NCBI RefSeq assembly: GCF_000202835.1
Contig: NC_015186.1
Span: forward strand, 3,257,501 to 3,321,500
Source: Acidiphilium multivorum AIU301
Lineage (GTDB): Bacteria > Pseudomonadota > Alphaproteobacteria > Acetobacterales > Acetobacteraceae
Direction: 5' to 3'
Length of the DNA stretch: 64,000 nucleotides
The position numbers were made by a program, and so were the translations under genes. Below the pieces are notes generated by a model, which saw only the letters and a program-made list of their open reading frames with translations, made no database searches and was not told the DNA's origin. Shown here piece by piece: positions 11,616 to 20,560 of this stretch. Each line of letters opens with the position of its first letter. Positions within the stretch are counted from its first letter, which is position 1.

Positions 11616-12815
11616 ATGCCGCGTGAAGGCCGCCGCCGCTTCGGCTTCGTCACCGACGAGTGGCCGCGCGCGGGTGCCGCCGGCCATCTCGCCTACAATC
11701 ACGCGCTGATCGCCCATCTGCGCGAGGCCGGGCACACGGTCGATCTCTATCTCACCCGGCCGCGCCTGCCCTGGCCGGTGATGCGCCTGCCGCCCGGCGC
11801 CGGCGCCGTGTCCGGCCCGCGCCTCGTGCGCCTCGGCCGCACCCTCCTCGCCGCCGAGCCGCGCGCCGCCGCCGCCGCCCTGATGCGCCGCCTCGCCCCC
11901 GCCGCCGTCCCGCGCCGCCGCGCCAACGATGTCGTGCTCGGTGCCGCCATCACCCCGGCGGAAGCCGGCTGGATCGCCGCGCGCCTCGCCGCCGCCAGGC
12001 CCGACGCGATCCTGATCGACACCATCTTCCGCGCCCGCCTGCTCGACGAACCGGCCCTCGCCGGCATCCCCTCGGTGCTGCTGACGCACGACCTGTTCCA
12101 CCGCCGCCACGCCGCGCTTCGCCTCGCCGGCTACCGCGTCGCCCCCGCCGAACTCGGCCGCGACGACGAGGCCGCGCTGCTCGCCCGCGCCGGCACCCTG
12201 GTCGCGATCCAGCCCGAGGAAGCCGCCCTGCTCCGCCGCATGTGCCCCTCGCGCCGCGTCCTCACCGTGCCGATGCCGGCAACCCCGCAGCCCCGCCCGC
12301 CCGGCATCGCCCGCGCGCCCGACCGGCTGGTCTTCGTCGGCTCCGACAACCTGCCGAATCTCGACGGGCTGCGCTGGTTCCTGCGCGATGTCTGGCCCGG
12401 GCTGCGCGGCGCGCGGCCGCGCCTGCGTCTCGATCTCGCGGGCGATTGCGGCGCCGCCCTCGGCCGCCTGCCGGCCGGCATCCGCCGCCTCGGCCGCGTG
12501 CCCGACCTCGCGCCGGTGCTGCACGAGGCCGCCCTCGCCATCGCCCCGCTGCGCACCGGCTCCGGTCTCAAGGTCAAGCTGCTCGACTATGCCCGCCACG
12601 GACTCTGGACGGTCGCCACCCAGGAGGCCCGCGCCGGCCTCGCGCCGGATGACGTGCTGCCGGTTCACGTGGCCGACACGGCGGCGAATTTCGGCGCCAC
12701 CATCCTCGCCGCCCTCGCCCAGGGCGGCGAGGATGCCGACGCGCTCGGCTACATAAGCCGCCACTACGCCCCGGCCACCGTCTTCGCGCCGCTGGACGCG
12801 CTGCTGACCGTCTGA
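11616..12815 (+). CDS. Glycosyltransferase, GT4-like
   Basis: 399 aa. The C-terminal half has the GT-B nucleotide-sugar-binding pattern: FVGSDNLPNLDGLRWF, LRLDLAGDCG, RRLGRVPDLAPVLHEA and IAPLRTGSGLKVKLLDYA. The N-terminal half is a poorly conserved acceptor domain opening FGFVTDEWPRAGAAGHLAYN. Donor and acceptor are unknown; a cell-surface polysaccharide or glycolipid role is possible. It converges with pyc, leaving only 5 nt between the stops. Confidence 0.8.
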   Translation: MPREGRRRFGFVTDEWPRAGAAGHLAYNHALIAHLREAGHTVDLYLTRPRLPWPVMRLPPGAGAVSGPRLVRLGRTLLAAEPRAAAAALMRRLAPAAVPRRRANDVVLGAAITPAEAGWIAARLAAARPDAILIDTIFRARLLDEPALAGIPSVLLTHDLFHRRHAALRLAGYRVAPAELGRDDEAALLARAGTLVAIQPEEAALLRRMCPSRRVLTVPMPATPQPRPPGIARAPDRLVFVGSDNLPNLDGLRWFLRDVWPGLRGARPRLRLDLAGDCGAALGRLPAGIRRLGRVPDLAPVLHEAALAIAPLRTGSGLKVKLLDYARHGLWTVATQEARAGLAPDDVLPVHVADTAANFGATILAALAQGGEDADALGYISRHYAPATVFAPLDALLTV

Positions 12816-12820
12816 GGGAA

Positions 12821-15800
12821 CTACCCGATCTCGACCAGCAGGTCCTTCGCGTCCACCGCGTCGCCCGGCTTGACGTGCAGCGCCTTCACCCGCCCGTCGC
12901 GCGGTGCGGAAATCCGCGTCTGCATCTTCATCGCCTCGATCGCGACCAGCGCCTCGCCCTGCGTCACCGCCTGGCCCTCCGCCACCAGCACGCTGGCGAT
13001 CACGCCGGGCATCGGCGCGCCGATCTCGCCCTCGGCCTGGTCCTGCGCCTTGCGCCGGTGCGCGCGGGTCGGCGTCGCCGCCCGGTTCGGCACCTTGACC
13101 ATGCGCGGCTGGCCGTTCAGCTCGAAGAACACCCGCACATCGCCGTCATCGTCGGTCTCGGTCAGCGTCTGCAGCCGGATCACCAGCCGCTTGCCCGGCT
13201 CGATATCCACGGCGATGTCCTCGCCCGGCTCCATCCCGTAGAAGAACACCGGCGTCGGCAGCACCGCCACCGGCCCGTAATGCCCCCGCGCCTTGCGATA
13301 GGCGGCATACACGTCGGGATACATCGCATAGGCGGCGAGTTCGTCCTCGTCGATCTTGGCGCCGCAGCGCTTCTCCGCCTCGGCGCGCATCGCGTCGAGA
13401 TCGGCCGGCGGCAGCAGCGAGCCGGGGCGGACGGTATAGGCCGCCTCGTCGCGCAGCGCCTTCGCCTGCAACGCCTCCGGCCATCCGCCCGGCGGCTGGC
13501 CGAGATCGCCGCGCAGCATCTCGATGGTCGAGGCCGGAAACGCGATCTCCCGCGTCGGGTCGAGCACGTCGCCCACCGACAGCCCCTGGCTGACCATCAT
13601 CAGCGCCATGTCGCCCACCACCTTCGACGACGGCGTCACCTTCACGATGTCGCCGAACATCATGTTCACGTCGCGATAGGCGCGGGCGATCTCGTGCCAG
13701 CGCTCGGCCAGCCCCATCGAGGCCGCCTGCTCGCGCAGGTTGGTGAACTGCCCGCCCGGCATCTCGTGCAGATACACTTCCGACGCGCCGGACTGCAGGT
13801 CGCTCTCGAACGCGGCATACTGCGCCCGCACCGCCTCCCAGTAGAACGAGAGCTGGCGGATCGCCACCGGGTCGAGCCCGGCGTCGCGCCCGGTATGCCG
13901 CCACGCCTCCACCAGCGAGCCGAGGCAGGGCTGCGAGGTCAGGCCGGACATCGGGTCCATCGCCGCGTCCACCGCGTCCACCCCGGCCTCCACCGCGGCC
14001 AGCACCGTCGCCGCCGAAATCCCCGACGTGTCATGCGTATGCAGATGGATCGGCAGCCCCACCGCCTCCTTCAGCGCCCGCACCAGCACGCCCGCCGCCG
14101 AGGGTTTCAGCACCCCCGCCATGTCCTTGATCGCGAGGATGTGGCAGCCCGCCGCCTCCAGCTCCTTCGCCAGCCCCACATAGTAGTTCAGCGAATATTT
14201 CGCCCGCTCCGGGTCGAGAATGTCGCCGGTATAGCAGATCGCCCCCTCGGCGAGCCGCCCGCTCTCGCGCACCGCATCGATGGCGACGCGCATGTTCTCC
14301 ACCCAGTTCAGGCAGTCGAAGATCCGGAACAGGTCGATCCCGCCCGCCGCCGCGCGCCGCACGAAATGCCGCACCACGTTGTCGGGATAGTTGGTGTAGC
14401 CCACCCCGTTCGCCCCGCGCAGCAGCATCTGCAACAGGATGTTCGGCACCGCTTCGCGGATCTCGCGCAGCCGCTCCCACGGGCTCTCGGTCAGGAACCG
14501 CATGGCGACGTCGAACGTCGCCCCGCCCCAGCATTCCAGCGAGAACAGCCCCGGCAGCCCGGCGGCATAGGCGGGCGAGGCGGCGACGATGTCGTAACTG
14601 CGCATCCGCGTCGCCAGCAGCGACTGGTGGGCGTCGCGCATCGTCGTGTCGGTCACCAGCACCCGGGTCTGCTCGCGCATCCATTGCGCGAACCCCTCGG
14701 GGCCGAGCCGCTCCAGCACCTGCTTCGTCCCCTCGATTGGCGCCGCCGCCAGCCGCGGCACCTCCGGCCGCCGCGCGCTCGCCGCCGGCCGCCGCCGCCC
14801 CCGCGTCTCCGGGTGCCCGTTCACCGTCACGTCGGCGATGTAGCGCAGCAGCCGCGTCGCCCGGTCGCGCCGGCGGGGCAGGGCGAACAGCTCCGGCGTG
14901 GTGTCGATGAACCGCGTGGTGTAATCCCCGGCGCGGAACGCGGGATGCGTCAGCAGCGCCTCCAGGAAGGGCAGGTTGGTGCTCACCCCGCGGATGCGAT
15001 ACTCGCGGATCGCCCGCACCATCCGCGCGATCGCCTCCTCCGGCGTCGGCGCCCAGGCCGTCACCTTCTCCAGCAGCGCGTCGTAGAAGCGTGTCACCAC
15101 CGCGCCCGAATAGGCCGTCCCGCCATCGAGGCGGATGCCGAATCCGAACGCCCCGCGATAGGCGGAAATCCGTCCGTAATCCGGAATGAAATTGTTCTCC
15201 GGGTTTTCCGTGGTGATCCGGCATTGCAGCGCGTGCCCGTCGAGCACGATGGCCTCCTGCGCCGGAATCCCGGTCTCGTCCGGCCGCCCGATCCGCCCGC
15301 CCTCGGCGATGCGGATCTGCGCCTTCACGATATCGAGCCCGGTCACCACCTCGGTCACCGTGTGCTCCACCTGGATGCGCGGATTGACCTCGATGAAATA
15401 GAACCGCCCGGTCTCGCGGTCGAGCAGGAACTCCACCGTCCCGGCGTTGCGGTAATCGGTCGCCCGGCCGATCGCCAGCGCCGCCGCGCACAGCCCCTCG
15501 CGCGTCGCGGCGTCGAGATACGGCGCCGGCGCCCGCTCGATCACCTTCTGGTGCCGCCGCTGGATCGTGCAGTCCCGCTCGAACAGGTGCACGAGATTGC
15601 CGTGCGAATCGCCGAGGATCTGCACCTCGACATGCCGCGCCCGCCGCACCAGCTTCTCGAAATACACCTCGTCATTGCCGAACGCCGCCAGCGCCTCGCG
15701 CCGCGCCGTCTCCACCTGCTCGGCCAGCCCCTCCGCGCCCTCGATCGGCCGCATCCCGCGCCCGCCGCCGCCCCAGGAGGCCTTGAGCATCACCGGATAG

Positions 15801-16264
15801 CCGATCTCCGCGGCGATCCGCCCGATCTCCGCCGCATCCCGCGGCAGCGGCGCCGAGGCCGGCATCACCGGCACGCCGACGCTCTCCGCGAGCTGCCTGG
15901 CCGCCACCTTGTTGCCCAGCGTGCGCATCGTCCGCGGCGCCGGCCCGATGAACGCGATCCCCCGCGCCGCGCAGGCCTCGGCGAACTCCGGATTTTCCGA
16001 CAGGAACCCGTAGCCCGGATGGATCGCGTCCGCCTTCGCCTCCTCGGCGACGCGCAGCACCTCCTCGATCGACAGATACGCCTCGATCGGCCCCATCCCC
16101 TCGCCGATCAGATAGGCCTCGTCCGCCTTGAAGCGGTGCAGCGAGAGCTTGTCCTGCTCGGCATAGATGCCGATCGTGGTAATCCCGAGCTCGGTCGCCG
16201 CCCGGAACACCCGGATCGCGATCTCCGACCGGTTCGCCACCAGCAGCCGCCTGAATGTCTGCAC
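12821..16264 (-). CDS. pyc: Pyruvate carboxylase
   Basis: Biotin enzyme that makes oxaloacetate from pyruvate, bicarbonate and ATP, replenishing the TCA cycle. 1147 aa from GTG 16264, matching the single-chain family length. Order: biotin carboxylase (VANRSEIAIRVFRAATELG onward, with WGGGGRGMR and FIEVNPRIQVEHTVTE), carboxyltransferase (VTDTTMRDAHQSLLATRMR, with HTHDTSG), PYC-OADA region, and biotinyl domain with Lys1113 in EAMKM. The frame extends upstream to 16444, but the conserved start and the G-rich RBS (GGGGG, then CAGGGC) favour this GTG. Convergent with the glycosyltransferase. Confidence 0.96.
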   Translation of the reverse strand: MQTFRRLLVANRSEIAIRVFRAATELGITTIGIYAEQDKLSLHRFKADEAYLIGEGMGPIEAYLSIEEVLRVAEEAKADAIHPGYGFLSENPEFAEACAARGIAFIGPAPRTMRTLGNKVAARQLAESVGVPVMPASAPLPRDAAEIGRIAAEIGYPVMLKASWGGGGRGMRPIEGAEGLAEQVETARREALAAFGNDEVYFEKLVRRARHVEVQILGDSHGNLVHLFERDCTIQRRHQKVIERAPAPYLDAATREGLCAAALAIGRATDYRNAGTVEFLLDRETGRFYFIEVNPRIQVEHTVTEVVTGLDIVKAQIRIAEGGRIGRPDETGIPAQEAIVLDGHALQCRITTENPENNFIPDYGRISAYRGAFGFGIRLDGGTAYSGAVVTRFYDALLEKVTAWAPTPEEAIARMVRAIREYRIRGVSTNLPFLEALLTHPAFRAGDYTTRFIDTTPELFALPRRRDRATRLLRYIADVTVNGHPETRGRRRPAASARRPEVPRLAAAPIEGTKQVLERLGPEGFAQWMREQTRVLVTDTTMRDAHQSLLATRMRSYDIVAASPAYAAGLPGLFSLECWGGATFDVAMRFLTESPWERLREIREAVPNILLQMLLRGANGVGYTNYPDNVVRHFVRRAAAGGIDLFRIFDCLNWVENMRVAIDAVRESGRLAEGAICYTGDILDPERAKYSLNYYVGLAKELEAAGCHILAIKDMAGVLKPSAAGVLVRALKEAVGLPIHLHTHDTSGISAATVLAAVEAGVDAVDAAMDPMSGLTSQPCLGSLVEAWRHTGRDAGLDPVAIRQLSFYWEAVRAQYAAFESDLQSGASEVYLHEMPGGQFTNLREQAASMGLAERWHEIARAYRDVNMMFGDIVKVTPSSKVVGDMALMMVSQGLSVGDVLDPTREIAFPASTIEMLRGDLGQPPGGWPEALQAKALRDEAAYTVRPGSLLPPADLDAMRAEAEKRCGAKIDEDELAAYAMYPDVYAAYRKARGHYGPVAVLPTPVFFYGMEPGEDIAVDIEPGKRLVIRLQTLTETDDDGDVRVFFELNGQPRMVKVPNRAATPTRAHRRKAQDQAEGEIGAPMPGVIASVLVAEGQAVTQGEALVAIEAMKMQTRISAPRDGRVKALHVKPGDAVDAKDLLVEIG

Positions 16265-16427
16265 CGCCCTGTACCCCCTTTGTAACTTTTTTTGACCCCC
16301 GGACCCTATGGTCACCTCGCCGCGAGGGCAAGGCTTTTTGTGCGCTGCGGCAAAAATCGCCCCCCGCTTCACCCCGCGCCCGTTCTGCGCGACAACCGGC
16401 CCGATCACCGCGAGGGAAGAGGAGTCC

Positions 16428-18098
16428 ATGAGCCAGCCGCGCACGACCGCACCCGCCGTTACCTGTTTCGGCCCCGATTTCCCTTTCGCCTATGACGACT
16501 GGCTGTCCCACCCCGCCGGCCTCGGCGCGCTGCCCGAAGCCGCGCACGGCGCCGAGGTCGCGATCATCGGCGCCGGCATCGCCGGCATCGTCGCCGCCTA
16601 CGAGCTGATGAAGCTCGGCCTCCGCCCCGTCCTCTACGAGCAGGGCCGTCTCGGCGGCCGCCTCCGCTCCGAGCGTTTCGCCGGCGCCGAGGATGTCATC
16701 GCCGAACTCGGCGGCATGCGCTTCCCCACCTCGTCGCGCGGCTTCTACCACTATCTCGACCTCGTCGGGCTCGACACCGCGCCCTTCCCGAACCCGCTCT
16801 CGCCGGCCTCGCCGAGCACCGTGATCGACCTCGAGGGCACCACGACCTATATCGAGGGCACCGGCCCGCTGCCGCCCTTCTTCGCCGAGGTGCAATCCGC
16901 CTGGGCCGAGGCTTTGGAGCAGCAATCCGGCTTCGCCGCCCTGCAGGCGGCCCTCCGCGCGCGCGACGTCGCCGCCCTGAAATCGCTGTGGAACCCCATC
17001 GTCGCCGCCTGGGACGAACGCACCTTCTACGATTTCGTCGCCTCCAGCCCCGCCTTCGCCCGCCTGTCCTTCCACCACCGCGAGGTCTTCGGCCAGGTCG
17101 GCTTCGGCACCGGCGGCTGGGATTCCGACTTCCCGAATTCCATGCTCGAAATCCTCCGCGTCGTCCTCACCGAGCTCGAGGACGACCAGCGCCTCGTCAT
17201 CGGCGGTGTCGAGCAGCTGCCCCGCCGCCTCTGGGCCCACGCGCCGTCGCGCCTCGTCCACTGGCCCGCCGGCACCACGCTGTCGGCGCTGCACAACGGC
17301 GCGCCGCGCCCCGGCGTCGCCCGCCTCGCCCGCGCGCCCGACGGCGCCATCGCCGTCACCGACCGCTGGGGCCACGAGCGCCGCTACGCCGCCGTCCTCT
17401 CCACCTGCCAGACCTGGCTGCTCACCACCGCGATCGAGACCGACGAGCGCCTGTTCTCCCAGAAACTGTGGATGGCGCTCGACCGCACCCGCTACATGCA
17501 GTCCTCGAAAACCTTCGTGATGGTCGACCGCCCCTTCTGGCGCGACCGCGACCCCGTCACCAACCGCTATCGCATGTCCTGCACCCTGTCGGACCGTCTG
17601 ACCCGCGGCACCTACCTGTTCGACAACGGGCCGGACCGCCCGGCCGTCATCTGCCTCTCCTATTCCTGGATGAGCGATGCGCTGAAGGTCCTTCCCCTGC
17701 CGCCGGAGCGCCGCGTCGCCCTCATGCTCCGCGCCCTCTCCGCCATCTACCCGGATGTCGACCTGCCCGCCCGCATCATCGGCGATCCCGTCACCATCTC
17801 ATGGGAGGCCGACCCCGGCTTCCTCGGCGCCTTCAAGGGCGCGCTCCCCGGCCATTACCGCTACAACCGCCGCATGTACTGCCACTTCATGCAGGACGAC
17901 CTGCCGCCCGAGCAGCGCGGCCTCTTCCTCGCCGGCGACGAAATCTCCTTCACCCCGGCCTGGGCCGAGGGGGCGGTGCAGACCGCGCTCAACGCCGTCG
18001 GCGGCATCGTCCGTCATCTCGGCGGCGCCGCACCGGCGGCGAATCCCGGCCCCGCCGAATCCTTCGCCGCCCTCGCCCCCGTCGAGCTCCCCGAATGA
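16428..18098 (+). CDS. L-lysine 2-monooxygenase-like flavin amine oxidase (DavB-like)
   Basis: 556-aa FAD amine oxidase of the tryptophan/lysine monooxygenase group, which turns an amino acid into its amide (lysine to 5-aminopentanamide for DavB). Visible: the dinucleotide fold VAIIGAGIAGIVAAYELMK at 44-62, LGGRLRSE, AELGGMRFP, FGTGGWDSDFPNSMLE, RYMQSSKTFVMVDRPFW and the C-terminal FLAGDEISFTPAWAEGAV. From memory these blocks and the opening FGPDFPFAYDDWLSHPAGLG match Pseudomonas DavB better than IaaM. The partner amidase DavA is absent here. RBS GAGGAG precedes ATG 16428. Substrate is inferred, not proven. Confidence 0.8.
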   Translation: MSQPRTTAPAVTCFGPDFPFAYDDWLSHPAGLGALPEAAHGAEVAIIGAGIAGIVAAYELMKLGLRPVLYEQGRLGGRLRSERFAGAEDVIAELGGMRFPTSSRGFYHYLDLVGLDTAPFPNPLSPASPSTVIDLEGTTTYIEGTGPLPPFFAEVQSAWAEALEQQSGFAALQAALRARDVAALKSLWNPIVAAWDERTFYDFVASSPAFARLSFHHREVFGQVGFGTGGWDSDFPNSMLEILRVVLTELEDDQRLVIGGVEQLPRRLWAHAPSRLVHWPAGTTLSALHNGAPRPGVARLARAPDGAIAVTDRWGHERRYAAVLSTCQTWLLTTAIETDERLFSQKLWMALDRTRYMQSSKTFVMVDRPFWRDRDPVTNRYRMSCTLSDRLTRGTYLFDNGPDRPAVICLSYSWMSDALKVLPLPPERRVALMLRALSAIYPDVDLPARIIGDPVTISWEADPGFLGAFKGALPGHYRYNRRMYCHFMQDDLPPEQRGLFLAGDEISFTPAWAEGAVQTALNAVGGIVRHLGGAAPAANPGPAESFAALAPVELPE

Positions 18099-18213
18099 CG
18101 CCGCCCCGCTCACCATCCCGTCATCCGCCGCTGACATAAGCTCCCGCCGCCCCTACGTGACGCTCCGCGCCCGGCATCAGGGGCCGGCGCGCCACGGAGA
18201 ACGGAGCAAAAAC

Positions 18214-18867
18214 ATGGATCTGGCCTTCGCCGCGCGGTTCCTGGGGGCGTTCTTCGCCATCATGAACCCCTTCGTCACCCTGCCGATCTTCCTGTCGATG
18301 ACGGCGGACCGCACCGTCGCCGAACAGCGGTCGATCGCCCTGCAGGTCGGCACCTACAGCACGGTGATGTGCATCGTCATCGCCGTCGCCGGCAACGCGA
18401 TCATCGGCTTCTTCGGCATTTCGATCGACGCCTTCCGCGTCGCCGGCGGCCTGGTCCTGCTCGGCATCGCCTTCTCGATGCTGAACGGCCACCCGATCAC
18501 CGCGCACGAGCGCGGCGACCACGAGAAATCCGCCGACTCCGCCGCCGATGCGGCGGACGACGCCGAGGGCGGCATCGCCTTCTACCCGATGACCTTCCCC
18601 CTCGTGGTCGGCCCCGGCACCATCGCCACCCTGATCATCTATGCCGGGCAGGCCCGCGGTGTGCCGGAATACGTCGCCCTCGGGCTGATCACCGCGCTGC
18701 TGCTCGCGGTGCTGATCGTCGTCCTCTACTTCGCCGCCTCGATCGGCCGGCTGCTCTCCGCCCGGATGCGCGTGGTCATGACCCGCCTGATGGGCATGAT
18801 CCTCGCCGCCATCGCCGTCGGCATGGTCACCGCCGGCCTGAAGATCCTGCTCCCCGGCCTCACCTGA
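18214..18867 (+). CDS. MarC family integral membrane protein
   Basis: 217 aa with about six transmembrane helices. Family marks: AIMNPFVTLPIFLSMT near the N-terminus, FRVAGGLVLLGIAFSML, and FYPMTFPLVVGPGTIATLI in the middle, followed by a C-terminal LMGMILAAIAVGMVTAGLK helix. A charged, acidic cytoplasmic loop (HEKSADSAADAADDAEGG) separates the two halves. MarC proteins (UPF0056) have no established substrate. The YdhR-like gene begins 26 nt downstream. Confidence 0.93.
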   Translation: MDLAFAARFLGAFFAIMNPFVTLPIFLSMTADRTVAEQRSIALQVGTYSTVMCIVIAVAGNAIIGFFGISIDAFRVAGGLVLLGIAFSMLNGHPITAHERGDHEKSADSAADAADDAEGGIAFYPMTFPLVVGPGTIATLIIYAGQARGVPEYVALGLITALLLAVLIVVLYFAASIGRLLSARMRVVMTRLMGMILAAIAVGMVTAGLKILLPGLT

Positions 18868-18893
18868 GGCCCCGCGAACCGCACAGGAGCCCC

Positions 18894-19214
18894 ATGCGCG
18901 CCATCCTCTCCGTCCGGATTTCCTCGCCCCTGCCGGCCGACGAACTCGTCCGCCGCATGAACGCCCGCGCCGCGGACTTCGCCGCCGTGCCCGGCCTCGT
19001 CCAGAAATCCTTCGGCCTCGACCCGCTCAGCGGCGACATCTGCGGCATCTACATCTTCGAAACCCGCGCCGCCCTCGAAGCCTACCGCGCCAGCCCCCTC
19101 GCCACCTCGATCCCCGCCGCCTACGCGGCGACGGAGATCCGCCGGGAAATTTTCGATCTGGTCAACCTCGTGCAGGCGCAGAGCGCCGGGGCGCCGAGGG
19201 CGGAGCCGTCATAG
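18894..19214 (+). CDS. YdhR-like small ABM-fold protein
   Basis: 106 aa from ATG 18894, with AGGAG 6 nt upstream. The sequence shows a ferredoxin-like alpha+beta pattern: ILSVRISSPLP, a helix rich in Arg/Ala, VPGLVQKSFGLDPLSGDICG, IYIFETRAALEAYRAS. This is the pattern of YdhR/antibiotic-biosynthesis-monooxygenase-like dimers, in which monitoring loss or turnover of the substrate is undefined. Its stop overlaps by 6 nt with the stop of the interrupted gene on the other strand, marking the edge of the accessory patch. Confidence 0.75.
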   Translation: MRAILSVRISSPLPADELVRRMNARAADFAAVPGLVQKSFGLDPLSGDICGIYIFETRAALEAYRASPLATSIPAAYAATEIRREIFDLVNLVQAQSAGAPRAEPS

Positions 19215-19464
19215 ATTTTGTGACTTGGCCGTGTTGCTAACCAGGTTCACGTGCTGTTTGCCGCCGAACATTGTCGAACGACAGAAAAGGCAGTCGAACA
19301 CGAGGATTTCGGGATCGATCTTCTTCACCTCGGCGAGCGCGGTCGACAGTGTCATGTCCGACTTGAACATGCGGTTTCTGACGGTCAGGACGGACGAAAA
19401 CTTGTGGCTGTATTTGCTCTTATGCATTTTGGCATATGCGGAAGAAGATTTGTCCGCCACCTTC
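19209..19464 (-). pseudogene. 3' fragment of the IS-interrupted gene
   Basis: C-terminal 84 codons plus stop (TGA at 19209-19211) of the gene whose 5' part lies at 20553-20974. Deleting the IS and one target copy joins the halves in frame, creating an ATG (Met) codon exactly at the junction, followed by KVADKSSS. The fragment contains VLTVRNRMFKSDMTLS and ILVFDCLFCRS, with a closely spaced cysteine pair, and ends AKSQNL. Codon use is clearly less GC-rich than in neighbouring genes. No function is recognised for this half. Confidence 0.8.
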
Positions 19465-19472
19465 ATTCGATC
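19465..19472. repeat. Left target-site duplication ATTCGATC
   Basis: The 8-bp direct repeat ATTCGATC directly abuts the left end of the IS and recurs at the right end (20553-20560). Eight base pairs is the expected duplication length for the IS1595 family. Confidence 0.95.
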
Positions 19473-19488
19473 CTTGCCTATCCGGTTG
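19473..19488. repeat. IS left terminal inverted repeat
   Basis: CTTGCCTATCCGGTTG, identical to the reverse complement of 20537-20552. The adjoining 20 or so bases (ACCCACACC.ACTA.AT.TAG) still match the other end imperfectly. Confidence 0.93.
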
Positions 19489-20505
19489 TTACCCACACCC
19501 ACTAAATGTAGGGTGTGTCCATTCCCCGGAATAAAGCTCGTCAAAGGTTGGTGCGGCTGCCCTACCCGCGATTCCGAGCAGCGAGCGGAACGCGTTGAAG
19601 GGATAGAGGCGCCGGTTGAACCGAAACGTGAATTCATTGAGGTAGGCTTGTAGATGTTTGGCGCTGACCCCGTGATGGATGCCGTTGATCCAGGTCTTCA
19701 GGTTGGTAAAGACCAAGTGGACGATCGGCAGGAATTCTTCTGCCACCTCCGGGTCGCCGCATTCGGCGATTGCATGGTGGTCGAACCCGCGCCTTCCGAG
19801 ACCGGCATAGCCGCTCCAGTCGTCGGTAACGATCAGCGATCCGGGAGCAACGGCGTTTTCGACGAATCCGCAGAGCGAATTGGCGCTACGGTCGGGGACA
19901 ACAGCGAGACGAACGCGTCCCGCGTAGCGACCGTCTTTCCGATTGTCGAGCTTGGTTCCCGGTTTCCGGTGGCGCACCTCCACGGCACAGGCGACGAGAA
20001 CCTTGTGATGGACACCCCGTCCATCGCCTCGGGTTCGTCCTCCAACCCACGTTTCATCCACTTCGACGTGTTCTTGCGGCGTGTCGCCAATCTTGTCGCG
20101 CTCGGGGCGCACCATCCCGGCGCGCAGCTTATGAAGGATGCCGAAGGCGGTCTCGTAGCGCGACAGGCCGAGTTGCCGCTGAAATTGGACGGCCGACATT
20201 CCGGGCGTCTGGCTGGCGATCAAGTAAGCCGCCCAGAACCAAGTCGACAGCGGCGTGTGACTGCGTTCCATAACGGTCCCAGCCATCAGGCTTACGTCTT
20301 TGCGACAGGCCCGGCAGCGCAGAACGCCCGGGCGCGCCTCGAAACGGAACGGCTCGCCAACGACGCCGCACCTTGGGCAGGCGAACCCTCCATTCCAGCG
20401 GGCGCTTTCGAGATAGGCGGCACAGGCCGCGTCGTTCGGGAAAATACGCTGGAATTCCGGCAGAGACTGCGGGAACGGCAGGTCTTCACGGGCCAGGACA
20501 TCCAT
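19489..20505 (-). CDS. IS1595-family (ISXO2-like) transposase
   Basis: 338 aa from ATG 20505; a GTG at 20514 is an alternative. An N-terminal zinc ribbon (CPRCG and CRACR, spaced about 25 residues) is followed by the ISXO2-like DDE-type catalytic core: first acid in VDETWVGG, second in VTDDWSGY, and the third region HLVFTNLKTWINGIHHG, then SAKHLQAYLNEFTFRFNRR. Complete with no internal stops. The TAA stop lies immediately inside the left inverted repeat, which is normal for compact IS elements. Confidence 0.95.
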   Translation of the reverse strand: MDVLAREDLPFPQSLPEFQRIFPNDAACAAYLESARWNGGFACPRCGVVGEPFRFEARPGVLRCRACRKDVSLMAGTVMERSHTPLSTWFWAAYLIASQTPGMSAVQFQRQLGLSRYETAFGILHKLRAGMVRPERDKIGDTPQEHVEVDETWVGGRTRGDGRGVHHKVLVACAVEVRHRKPGTKLDNRKDGRYAGRVRLAVVPDRSANSLCGFVENAVAPGSLIVTDDWSGYAGLGRRGFDHHAIAECGDPEVAEEFLPIVHLVFTNLKTWINGIHHGVSAKHLQAYLNEFTFRFNRRLYPFNAFRSLLGIAGRAAAPTFDELYSGEWTHPTFSGCG

Positions 20506-20536
20506 GCCCAACACTAGATCTAGTAGGTATGGGAGT

Positions 20537-20552
20537 CAACCGGATAGGCAAG
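20537..20552. repeat. IS right terminal inverted repeat
   Basis: Sixteen bases (CAACCGGATAGGCAAG) forming a perfect inverted match to the left end at 19473-19488. Confidence 0.93.
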
Positions 20553-20560
20553 ATTCGATC
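20553..20560. repeat. Right target-site duplication ATTCGATC
   Basis: Exact copy of 19465-19472, directly next to the right IS end. Confidence 0.95.

Larger units (their letters stand above)
19473..20552 (-). mobile_element. IS1595-family insertion sequence, 1080 bp, complete
   Basis: Bounded by perfect 16-bp terminal inverted repeats, CTTGCCTATCCGGTTG at 19473-19488 and its complement at 20537-20552, with partial inverted similarity continuing further inward. It is flanked by an 8-bp duplication. It carries one intact transposase on the minus strand. Intact ends, intact transposase and perfect duplication suggest a recent insertion that may still be mobile. Confidence 0.95.

Noticed and set aside
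12875-16285. An open frame of over 1100 codons on the plus strand, opposite pyc
   Set aside because: The protein is Arg/His/Pro-rich with no domain, and it mirrors the GC-biased third codon positions of pyc, a usual shadow in such genomes.
16428-18098. Tryptophan 2-monooxygenase (IaaM) for plant-hormone synthesis
   Set aside because: The conserved blocks fit lysine 2-monooxygenase better and no IaaH-type amidase is adjacent; kept only as an alternative.
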